A stretch of DNA of 5,303 nucleotides from positions 1-5,303 of the forward strand of contig CAJYOV010000636.1 of NCBI GenBank assembly GCA_913776405.1. The letters are read 5' to 3'. Position 1 is the stretch's first letter. Every line of letters begins with the position of its first letter. This DNA comes from Pseudobdellovibrionaceae bacterium (GTDB taxonomy: Bacteria; Bdellovibrionota; Bdellovibrionia; Bdellovibrionales; JAMPXM01). The translations under genes and the position numbers were made by a program. Under the pieces are notes generated by a model. It saw nothing but the letters and a program-made list of their open reading frames with translations, was not told the DNA's origin and did no database searches. Positions 1 through 5,303 of this stretch are shown in pieces.

Positions 1-42
1 GATCCGAATTGCTACAAAATAGAATTGATCGAGCGCAAATAA
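1..42 (+). CDS. gloA: Glyoxalase I (lactoylglutathione lyase)-like protein, C-terminal end only
   Basis: Frame 1 reads DPNCYKIELIERK and then TAA at 40-42. This closely resembles the C-terminal motif of glyoxalase I (VOC superfamily), which in E. coli GloA reads DPDGYKIELIEEK. The glutamate in KIEL (codon 22-24) matches the last metal ligand of the family, E122 in E. coli. The enzyme isomerises the hemithioacetal of methylglyoxal and glutathione to S-lactoylglutathione in the cytoplasm. Only 13 residues are visible, so the assignment rests on one motif. Another VOC-family dioxygenase or lyase with the same ending is possible. The cysteine at residue 4 replaces the usual glycine of the DPDGY turn, which is mildly unusual. 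The gene converges with the GH114 gene; 19 bases separate the two stop codons and I see no terminator between them. Confidence 0.65.
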   Translation, partial: DPNCYKIELIERK

Positions 43-61
43 GTCAGCGGTGTTTGCATGC

Positions 62-883
62 TTATCGACAAGCATCCATCCTTCCAGAAAGGGAAAGATC
101 GAAAAAAGCTGTCGAGAACTTCAGGGCGTGAGCCTGGCTGCAAATCGCGTTCGAGTAATTTGAATACTCCGCGTTCAGTACGGGCTTGCCGCGAGAACTG
201 AAGCTGCGATAAGCCTCGCATTCGTGATAGGCGAAACACTCTTCAACAACCGCAAAGTCGAAAGAACTCACCACGCCATCGACGAGATCGCTTGTATTTT
301 TTAAACCGACCAGAAGGCCCCGCGAATGAGCCGATTCAGCAATCCAACGAAGAAACTGAGTCTGGTCAGCGGCATTCAACGGAAAGCCGCTTGCATTTGC
401 GTACCCGTCGACGTTGTCAGGCTCAACTCCGTCGCAGCCTTTGGCCTTTGCTAAGGCAAGTCGTGCATTCAGTATGGGTCTCAGATTTGCTGACCTAATA
501 TCCAGCCAGCGCTCGTTAGGCCATCCGGCCATCGTGGCCCCGATCACGTTCGCTGGAAATGAGGCCGCGTCACTGCGCCATGGCTCAAAACTTCCAGCCG
601 AGAAATAACAGATGACTCTTTTCCCTTTAGCATGGAGAGAGGCTATCGACGCGGAGTCTGCGTCGAAGAGGTCGATGTCGAAAATTTTTTCGTTTCGCGA
701 GAGATCGAGCGGTCCGCTTAACTGCCAATACCACGAATCGCCTGGTTGCAACTGAGCTGTCGAAGGGTCCAATTGCGCATCTATCGCAGGATCCGGCGAT
801 TGCCCTCCTTCGCCAGAACTACAGTTCTGAAAAAGAAGGACTGCAAACACGAACGGCATTGCGATCGAAATCTTAGCGCGCAT
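62..883 (-). CDS. GH114 family (endo-alpha-1,4-polygalactosaminidase-like) lipoprotein
   Basis: This 273-residue protein begins with a signal peptide: a basic start (MRAK), a hydrophobic core at about 5-18, and LLFQNC ending at C21. It is therefore probably a lipoprotein, although Q and N at -2 and -1 depart from the usual L-[AS]-[GA]-C lipobox. A low-complexity D/Q/S/P linker (about 22-48) leads into a full GH114 TIM-barrel-type domain (about 50-272). Hallmarks are WYWQLSGPLD (51-60), DIDLFD (69-74), KRVICYFSAGSFEPWR (88-103), GWPNERWLDIR (120-130), GCDGVEPDNVDGY (149-161), GLLVGLKN (189-196) and VVEECF (212-217). Known GH114 enzymes cut alpha-1,4-linked galactosamine polymers. D156 and E214 or E215 are the likely catalytic acids (inference from motif position). 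Cysteines 92, 150, 216, 222, 248 and 272 could form disulfides, in keeping with export. The ATG at 881-883 is preceded by GAGG four bases upstream. The substrate is not proven, but a role in degrading exopolysaccharide or biofilm matrix is plausible. Confidence 0.9.
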   Translation of the reverse strand: MRAKISIAMPFVFAVLLFQNCSSGEGGQSPDPAIDAQLDPSTAQLQPGDSWYWQLSGPLDLSRNEKIFDIDLFDADSASIASLHAKGKRVICYFSAGSFEPWRSDAASFPANVIGATMAGWPNERWLDIRSANLRPILNARLALAKAKGCDGVEPDNVDGYANASGFPLNAADQTQFLRWIAESAHSRGLLVGLKNTSDLVDGVVSSFDFAVVEECFAYHECEAYRSFSSRGKPVLNAEYSNYSNAICSQAHALKFSTAFFDLSLSGRMDACR

Positions 884-926
884 AGGACCTCTACAGACAG
901 TTCGGCCTATTGAAGCGATTTCCTAA

Positions 927-942
927 ATTTGATCGATCAAAT
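927..942. repeat. Perfect 16-bp palindrome in the spacer upstream of the GH114 gene
   Basis: ATTTGATCGATCAAAT is a perfect inverted repeat of two 8-base arms without a spacer. It lies in the 146-base gap between the GH114 start and the methyltransferase stop, centred about 52 bases upstream of the GH114 ATG. The position suits an operator for a dimeric regulator of the GH114 gene. It could also fold as a 6-bp stem with a TCGA loop, but the stem is AT-rich and only a short T-run follows on the minus strand, so a terminator role is weak. It contains two adjacent GATC sites. I found no convincing -35/-10 pair in the rest of this spacer. Confidence 0.45.
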
Positions 943-1029
943 GTGCGAAGAACAATACTCATTAAAGCGCTCTGCTAGACAACGAGGCTTATCCGTAGCT
1001 CGAAGCTTGCAAGTACAAAGCGTGCGCGT

Positions 1030-1845
1030 TTATTTCTCGCCCACGACGTAGGCGATCCAGGCTTGGCACTCTTCGCCTTTTTCAGTCCGAGTGAAGACCC
1101 CATTGCCATCGCCCGCTTTCGTCGAGCCTTCCCAGTAAACATGAGTCTTCCGGAAGCCTGTCTCGCGCATCATTTCGCGAAGTTCCGGAATCGTCCACAT
1201 GCGCCAGTCGTACGTGAAAACCTTTTCGATTTTCTTCTGACCTTTTGGTTTGAAGTGGATGTGAAAGAGAGCGTGGTTCGAAACTGGATCGAACGATTCT
1301 TGATCCCAGAAGTAGGAGAAGTCTTTGTGCTCCGTCTCCTCTTCGTTGGCTTCTTGGCACATGCTTCCGCCGAAAGAATCGCAGATCAGAAGCCCACCGC
1401 TATTCAGCGTTGAGTATGCGTTGTGGAAGTACGACTTCATCATCGAACGCTCTTTAAAGATGTAGTGCGAGAAGTTGAACGCCGCGATGACATCCGCTTT
1501 CGGAAGGCCCGGGTTCAAGACGTTCTCTTGCAGCACCTTCACACGATCGCGCTGCTGTGGCGCAAGCTTTGGAAGATAATGAGTCAAACCGTAAAGAATC
1601 GGCTCAGAATCAAGATCGATACCGATGGCTTTATACTTCGGCCCCATCTTGACCCATTCACAGCAAATCGAAAACGTGCCGCAGAAGTCTTCGCGAAGAG
1701 TGACAGGCTCTTTGCCCTTCAACTCCTTGTATGTATCACGCAGAAACTGAACATCGTTGTCCGGAGCTTGAACCGAACGGCGGTAGTAAGCGTACTTATC
1801 GAATGCCGGAGCTGTCTTCGTTTTCACAGTAGCCTTTGCCTTCAT
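1030..1845 (-). CDS. Class I SAM-dependent methyltransferase, third gene of the E1 operon
   Basis: This is a 271-residue cytoplasmic protein with a Rossmann-type methyltransferase fold. Motif I is the variant LREDFCGTFS (50-59), in which EDFCGT replaces the classical glycine-rich GxGxG. The acidic end of strand 2 is IGIDLDSEP (74-82), motif IV is AAFNFSHYIF (121-130), and the next strand is GGLLICDSFGG (150-160). The C-terminal half (about 165-270) has several aromatic residues and an MWTIPELREMMRETGF segment (216-231) that resembles the late helix of small-molecule methyltransferases. The substrate cannot be told from sequence. The first 13 residues (MKAKATVKTKTAP) form a basic tail. The ATG lies 2 bases after the E1 beta stop, with GGAAG about 10 bases upstream inside the E1 beta gene. 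Translational coupling and co-transcription with E1 alpha and beta are therefore likely. No strong terminator follows the stop. Confidence 0.88.
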   Translation of the reverse strand: MKAKATVKTKTAPAFDKYAYYRRSVQAPDNDVQFLRDTYKELKGKEPVTLREDFCGTFSICCEWVKMGPKYKAIGIDLDSEPILYGLTHYLPKLAPQQRDRVKVLQENVLNPGLPKADVIAAFNFSHYIFKERSMMKSYFHNAYSTLNSGGLLICDSFGGSMCQEANEEETEHKDFSYFWDQESFDPVSNHALFHIHFKPKGQKKIEKVFTYDWRMWTIPELREMMRETGFRKTHVYWEGSTKAGDGNGVFTRTEKGEECQAWIAYVVGEK

Positions 1846-1847
1846 AG

Positions 1848-2906
1848 TTACGGCACTTCCGCGAGAAGCTCGCGTGCTTCGTGAAGGATATCTTCAAGAT
1901 GCGGAACGGATGCTTCTTCAAGATTTGGGTGAAGCCCGATACCTGGAAGTTGTTTGCCTGCGAGAACACGTGGGCGCGCCATGAGTTCGTAGAACAATTC
2001 GTTCACCGCGCGTTGAGACAAGTGCTCACCGAAGTTTGTCACTTCTGTGTCTTCGTTCACGAAGAGAACGCGACCCGTTTTCTGAATCGATTTCTTCACT
2101 GTCTGCCAGTCGTATGGATAGAGCGAGCGCAGGTCGATCACTTCGACTTCCGTGCCGCTTTCTTCGCGAAGCATATCCGCCACGCGATTACACAAAGGCA
2201 TCGTACGCCCGAAGCTGACGATCGTTGCCGCATCACCGGAACGCGTGATTTTCGCTTCGCCGATTGCCACTTCGTATTCACCGAGCTCAGGCCACTTCGC
2301 CTTCCACTTTGAGCGATCGCCGATCGGCGCATCGATCATGGCTTTCAGTGTCTTTTCATCTTCCGGCTCGCCTGGGATCAACTCTTCGCCGCGAACGCGC
2401 ATAAGCGCTTTCGGCATGAGGAAGAGAACCGGATTCGGATCTTTAATCGCAGAGATCATGAGACCGTACGCATCCAGCGGCGTCGAAGGACATACGACTT
2501 TCCAACCTGCGAGACGAGTCGCCCATGAGTCGAAGCTGTGCGAGTGATAAATCGAGCCGCGAATACCCGCACCGTTCGGAGTCATCACCACGATCGGCAT
2601 CGGATATTGACCGTTCGAGCACCAAAGTGTGTTGCCCGCGATCTTCAAAAGATCGACCGTGTTGAAGATATAATCTGCGAACTGAATCTCAGCGACACAA
2701 CGCTCACCAGCGAGGCCGAGGCCGATCGCCGTTGAGATAATGCCGCGCTCGTCGAGCGGGCTGTTCCAAGCTGTCTTCAAACCTTGTGTTACCGTGAACG
2801 CACCACCGAGCGGCGCGCCGACGTCTTCACCGAAGATTTCCGTGACGCCGAGTTTCGATTCACCAACGTGAAGAGCCATGCGAATGGCTTGTGCCATGCT
2901 TGCCAT
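1848..2906 (-). CDS. 2-oxoacid dehydrogenase complex E1 component, beta subunit (branched-chain type)
   Basis: From the ATG at 2904-2906 the protein has 352 residues. It pairs with E1 alpha to decarboxylate 2-oxoacids with thiamine diphosphate and acylate the lipoyl group of E2. The N-terminal pyrimidine-binding domain shows IFGEDVG (24-30, with the conserved glutamate E27), GGAFTVTQGL (34-43), DERGI (52-56), AEIQFADYIF (72-81) and IYHSHS (119-124, with the family's active-site histidine H121). The C-terminal transketolase-like domain (about 220-347) includes VIDLRSLYPYDW (256-267) and the following RVLFVNED. AEIQFADYI and YHS(Q/H)S match branched-chain 2-oxoacid dehydrogenase beta subunits (BkdA2/BCKDHB type) better than pyruvate dehydrogenase. 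Substrate specificity is still inference, so no symbol is given. About 25 extra residues separate the two domains (about 170-210). An in-frame TTG at 2919-2921 would add five residues, but it overlaps the GGAGA ribosome-binding site and is unlikely to be used. Confidence 0.93.
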   Translation of the reverse strand: MASMAQAIRMALHVGESKLGVTEIFGEDVGAPLGGAFTVTQGLKTAWNSPLDERGIISTAIGLGLAGERCVAEIQFADYIFNTVDLLKIAGNTLWCSNGQYPMPIVVMTPNGAGIRGSIYHSHSFDSWATRLAGWKVVCPSTPLDAYGLMISAIKDPNPVLFLMPKALMRVRGEELIPGEPEDEKTLKAMIDAPIGDRSKWKAKWPELGEYEVAIGEAKITRSGDAATIVSFGRTMPLCNRVADMLREESGTEVEVIDLRSLYPYDWQTVKKSIQKTGRVLFVNEDTEVTNFGEHLSQRAVNELFYELMARPRVLAGKQLPGIGLHPNLEEASVPHLEDILHEARELLAEVP

Positions 2907-4021
2907 TAGAATTTTCTCCAATCCGCATTCTCATTGTTTGCGTAAACGTGGTCCCAAATACTTTCGCGTGTCGGAACCGGCTCTTGGCGAACGAGATCCG
3001 CAGCCGCGCGCGACTGAACATCATAGTCTTCCCAGAGTTGCTTGATTTCAGACGACTTAATGAATTTTTGATCGACACAGTGTTTTTCGAAATCTTGAAT
3101 CGGGCAGACACCGTCGCGACGATTTGCACCGTCGGCTGACGAGTGACCGTACAAACGCGAAACTTCGAATTCAGCAAGCACAGGTTTACCCGTGCGCCGG
3201 ATGTACTCCATCTCGGTTTGAATCGCGAGGTAAGTCTCAATCGGATCATTGCCGTTCACAACCGTCGTGCGCATGCCAAACGCTTTACCGCGGTCCGCGA
3301 TGTGCTTCTCGCCGTGTTGAGTTTCGTAGCTTGTCGAGATCCCCATGCGGTTGTTCTGAACCGTGATCAACATCGGAAGCTCCATGCCCGGACGAGTCGA
3401 CCAGACAAGAGCACCTGCGAAATCACCTTCAGCCGTACCTGCGTCGCCACCTGTGACGATCGAAATACCTTTCGACTTATGACGTCGTTGCGCGAGCGCA
3501 GTGCCGACAGCTTGGCCGTACTGAACTTCAATCGGAGATGTCACAGGCACAACGTTCCATTTCGGGAAGCAGTAGTGGTTGCAGAAGTTACGACCACCCG
3601 TCGATGGATCCGTCGAGCGGTTCATCATTAGACGGAGCGAATCTTCCATCGTCATGCCCATCGCCACGAGTGTCGGCGTGCCACGGTAGTGAAGGTGGAG
3701 GTAATCATATTCGACGCCTTGGCCCTTGTGGACTAAGAGGCCGAGCGGAACGCCGAAGGCTTCTTCGCCCGGAGCACCGATCCAGAAGTAAGAATCACCC
3801 GCTTTATAAACTTTGATGAGACGCTCTTCGAGAACACGCGACTTGATCATAAGATCGAGCATGTTGAGCTGAATCTGTTTCGGAAGCGTCAGCTTCGTCG
3901 GAGCGATCACGGCCTTTGCTTTTACGGCCGATTTACCTGCTGCCTTCTGCGCAGCGGGTGGTGGCATCTTTTTGGAAGCCGGTTTGGCCCCCGCCTTCTT
4001 CGATACTTGAGTTTTCGCCAT
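2906..4021 (-). CDS. 2-oxoacid dehydrogenase complex E1 component, alpha subunit (thiamine diphosphate-binding)
   Basis: This 371-residue subunit carries the diphosphate-binding half of the E1 active site. After a 45-residue tail rich in K, A and P, the domain begins near LPKQIQLNMLDLMIKSRVLEERL (46-68). It continues with GAPGEEAFGVPLGLL (82-96), the YLHLHYRG segment (107-114), TSPIEVQYGQAVGTALA (161-177) and the cofactor motif GGDAGTAEGDF (191-201), ending with NN at 223-224. The D193 metal ligand is present, but GDG reads GDA, and 28 residues rather than about 26 separate the two ends of the motif. SRLYGHSSADGANRRD (288-303) is the active-site loop, with H293 and the serines that are phosphorylated in animal enzymes. 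The branched-chain E1 alpha (BkdA1/BCKDHA) type is favoured because of the partner, but pyruvate is not excluded. GAGGAG lies 4 bases before the ATG. This is the first gene of the operon; its TAA overlaps the E1 beta ATG by one base. Confidence 0.93.
   Translation of the reverse strand: MAKTQVSKKAGAKPASKKMPPPAAQKAAGKSAVKAKAVIAPTKLTLPKQIQLNMLDLMIKSRVLEERLIKVYKAGDSYFWIGAPGEEAFGVPLGLLVHKGQGVEYDYLHLHYRGTPTLVAMGMTMEDSLRLMMNRSTDPSTGGRNFCNHYCFPKWNVVPVTSPIEVQYGQAVGTALAQRRHKSKGISIVTGGDAGTAEGDFAGALVWSTRPGMELPMLITVQNNRMGISTSYETQHGEKHIADRGKAFGMRTTVVNGNDPIETYLAIQTEMEYIRRTGKPVLAEFEVSRLYGHSSADGANRRDGVCPIQDFEKHCVDQKFIKSSEIKQLWEDYDVQSRAAADLVRQEPVPTRESIWDHVYANNENADWRKF
2915..2919 (-). promoter_or_regulatory. 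Ribosome-binding site deciding the E1 beta start
   Basis: GGAGA on the minus strand sits 8 bases before the ATG at 2904-2906, inside the last codons of E1 alpha. That ATG shares its first base with the E1 alpha TAA (the TAATG arrangement), which is typical of translational coupling. The upstream in-frame TTG at 2919-2921 overlaps this site, so the ATG is the better start. Confidence 0.7.
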
Positions 4022-4054
4022 GGGGCTCCTCGGAGGATCAAAACGTGTGCTCCA

Positions 4055-4083
4055 GGGATACTTTTACCCCCTACACCTGTCAA
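4055..4083 (-). promoter_or_regulatory. Likely sigma-70-type promoter of the E1 alpha-E1 beta-methyltransferase operon
   Basis: On the minus strand a perfect TTGACA (4083-4078) is followed, after 17 bases, by TATCCC (4060-4055). That hexamer matches the -10 consensus at only three of six positions, but the three are the leading TAT. The pair ends 33 bases before the E1 alpha ATG, which allows a short leader with the GAGGAG ribosome-binding site. A CCCTAGGG palindrome at 4100-4107 lies just upstream of the -35 and could be part of a control site. The strong -35 and the location downstream of the Prc terminator support the call; the weak -10 limits it and may imply an activator. Confidence 0.5.
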
Positions 4084-4145
4084 TGAAACCGAGCAGTTAC
4101 CCTAGGGCAAATGGCAGAAATTTTCGCGCTCAATTCGGGCACTGA

Positions 4146-4187
4146 ATTTTAAAATGAAAGAGGCCAATCTCGGTCGAGATTGGCCTC
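4146..4187 (-). terminator. Intrinsic terminator of the prc-like gene
   Basis: A perfect 12-bp inverted repeat, GAGGCCAATCTC at 4160-4171 and its complement at 4176-4187, encloses a 4-base loop. Read on the minus strand, the hairpin starts 28 bases after the protease stop codon and is followed at once by TTTCATTTT (4159-4151). This is a classical Rho-independent terminator. It separates protease transcription from the E1 operon promoter about 60 bases further on. The plus-strand side lacks an adjacent T-run, so it appears one-directional. Confidence 0.88.
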
Positions 4188-4215
4188 AGGTTTGGCTTTA
4201 CTTTTGGTTTCGAAC

Positions 4216-5303
4216 TCAGTTTTTGGTCTTTTTCGACGCATCAGGCGACGACGCGTCCGTCAGACGAATACCGTTCTGGAGAGCAAGAAGGTCAGCCGCC
4301 ACGTTCGCAGCTTCCATCACTTCTGGCTTCTTCATGTAATCAGCCGTCTTCTCATCTTTGTTCTGATTCTTCTTCGAGTCCGCTTCATCTTTTTTCTCTT
4401 TCGTGTCTTTCAACGCGTCCGAGAGTTTGATGATCTTATTGCGGTCTTTGTTCTTCTTGAGTTCATCCGTGATCTTCGTGAACTCAGGATTTTTCGCGAC
4501 ACGCGCTTCAGAACGGCCCTTGAGTTGCGAGATGATTGAGCCGTCGATCTTCTTCCAAGCATCTGGGCCTGTTGTCACGTACGCTTCTGGCGACGTGAAG
4601 GCTGGCAACTGATCTGGCTTCAAAGAGTAGTCGAGCTTATTTTCGCCAATGTCATCTGTCGCGAACGGACTTGGCCACACGATGTCGCCTGGAACACCAC
4701 GGTGCTGCGTCGAGTATCCGCCAGCTGTGTAGAACATGCCGACAGTCACTTTCACTGCACCCAATTTCGGTGGAAGTGGCACAACCGATTGAACTGAACC
4801 TTTACCGAACGTGTGATCGCCACCGACGATGACGGCGCGGTTGTAATCTTTCAAAGTGCCCGAAACGATTTCAGACGCTGAAGCTGAAATGCGCGAGGTG
4901 AGGACAACCATTGGGCCCGCCCAGTTCACTGCTGGATCGCGGTCGGCAAGAGCCATTGCCGCTTGCGAATGATCGCGTGACGATTGCTTTACGACGTTGC
5001 CCGTTTTGAAGAAAAGACCTGCGATTCGTACGGCGTCCTCAAGAGAGCCGCCACCGTTTTGCGAGAGATCGAGAACGAGAGCGCCAGCTCCCTTGTCACG
5101 CGCCTCTTTCAAAAGCTTCGCCATGTCCGTCGCCGACGAGCGGCCACCCGGGCGCGAATCCGCATAGAACGAAGGCAGATTCAAGATAGCGATTTTCTCT
5201 TTTTTGCCGTTAACATCGCGATCCATCCACGTCAGTTGAGCCGCATCGTCTTCAAGCTTGATCTTGTCGCGAACGAGGTCGACAAAAAGGTGATCAGAGC
5301 CTT
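4216..5303 (-). CDS. prc: Tail-specific (carboxy-terminal processing) protease, S41 family, C-terminal part
   Basis: The frame is open to the window edge, so the N-terminus, including the signal sequence and most of the PDZ domain, is missing; 361 codons are visible. The segment starts in the region that follows PDZ in this family (LVRDKIKLEDDAAQL, about 5252-5276). Residue numbers below count from an internal Met codon at 5226, which is not the true start. KEKIAILNLPSFY (9-21) and LVLDLSQNGGG (50-60) mark the S41 domain. The Ser-Lys dyad is present: S116 in ISASASE (113-119) and K142 in TFGKGSVQ (139-146). D127 lies 11 residues after the serine, as in E. coli Prc. The Prc C-terminal extension (about 200-336) includes RVAKNPEF and a charged K/D/E-rich stretch (272-300). 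Prc cleaves periplasmic proteins from their C-termini and trims murein hydrolases and other envelope proteins. One extra residue lies between D127 and K142 compared with E. coli. The gene ends in TGA and has its own terminator. Confidence 0.93.
   Translation of the reverse strand, partial: GSDHLFVDLVRDKIKLEDDAAQLTWMDRDVNGKKEKIAILNLPSFYADSRPGGRSSATDMAKLLKEARDKGAGALVLDLSQNGGGSLEDAVRIAGLFFKTGNVVKQSSRDHSQAAMALADRDPAVNWAGPMVVLTSRISASASEIVSGTLKDYNRAVIVGGDHTFGKGSVQSVVPLPPKLGAVKVTVGMFYTAGGYSTQHRGVPGDIVWPSPFATDDIGENKLDYSLKPDQLPAFTSPEAYVTTGPDAWKKIDGSIISQLKGRSEARVAKNPEFTKITDELKKNKDRNKIIKLSDALKDTKEKKDEADSKKNQNKDEKTADYMKKPEVMEAANVAADLLALQNGIRLTDASSPDASKKTKN

Noticed and set aside
1..30. GATC/AATT inverted repeat considered as a terminator
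   Set aside because: The arms are short and interrupted by a bulge, and the bases code for the conserved glyoxalase C-terminus.
12..239. 75-residue minus-strand open frame
   Set aside because: It overlaps the well-supported GH114 coding region in another frame, shows no domain features and has no credible start context.
996..1013. AGCT and CTTGCAAG small palindromes after the methyltransferase stop, considered as a terminator
   Set aside because: Arms of four bases, no GC-rich stem and no following T-run on the minus strand.
1423..1884. 153-residue plus-strand open frame antisense to the methyltransferase
   Set aside because: Arginine- and leucine-rich composition typical of an antisense shadow; it spans the E1 beta/methyltransferase junction and has no recognisable motif.
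3143..3631. 162-residue plus-strand open frame antisense to E1 alpha
   Set aside because: Composition typical of an antisense shadow (many R, H and S), no motifs, and it lies fully inside the conserved E1 alpha gene.
4026..4037. CTCC/GGAG near-palindrome over the E1 alpha ribosome-binding site, considered as a translational switch
   Set aside because: The arms are separated by a single base, so no hairpin can form within one RNA; it is probably chance.
4100..4107. CCCTAGGG palindrome upstream of the -35 as an operator
   Set aside because: Only eight bases and without extension, so too short to support on its own; noted only in the promoter entry.
4180..4539. 119-residue plus-strand frame rich in F, L, V and R, looking like a membrane protein
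   Set aside because: It is the complement of the K/D/E-rich C-terminal extension of the protease; Lys and Glu codons read in antisense give Phe and Leu, which explains the hydrophobicity.

Overview
The window carries a compact set of housekeeping-type genes from a Gram-negative bacterium. G+C is about one half by eye. A lipoprotein signal ending in FQNC, a periplasmic Prc-type protease and branched-chain-type 2-oxoacid dehydrogenase E1 subunits together suggest a Bdellovibrionota or other delta-like lineage. That assignment is inference: no rRNA or other phylogenetic marker is present. I see no mobile element, CRISPR array, tRNA or phage gene.

Layout from left to right. (1) Bases 1-42, plus strand: the last 13 codons of a glyoxalase I-like gene, entering from outside the window. 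(2) Bases 62-883, minus strand: a secreted or lipid-anchored GH114-type polysaccharide hydrolase, converging on the glyoxalase with only 19 bases between the stop codons. (3) Bases 884-1029: a 146-base spacer containing a perfect 16-bp palindrome. (4) Bases 1030-4021, minus strand: a tight three-gene operon, read from right to left, of E1 alpha, E1 beta and a class I SAM-dependent methyltransferase. The junctions are a 1-base stop/start overlap and a 2-base gap. (5) Bases 4022-4215: a 194-base regulatory spacer with the likely operon promoter (a perfect TTGACA) and the intrinsic terminator of the next gene. (6) Bases 4216-5303, minus strand: the C-terminal part of a Prc/Tsp-family tail-specific protease, cut by the window edge.

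How the genes work together. E1 alpha and E1 beta form the thiamine-diphosphate-dependent decarboxylase of a 2-oxoacid dehydrogenase complex, most like the branched-chain type. The E2 and E3 genes that usually follow are absent here; a methyltransferase of unknown substrate takes that place. Prc acts in the periplasm and the GH114 protein at the cell surface or outside it. Neither is obviously linked to the E1 operon beyond proximity.

The window looks mostly like ordinary chromosomal core. I did not find a clear undescribed system. The items most worth a second look are the E1-methyltransferase operon, the lysine/alanine-rich tail on E1 alpha, the interdomain insertion in E1 beta, and the palindrome upstream of the GH114 gene.
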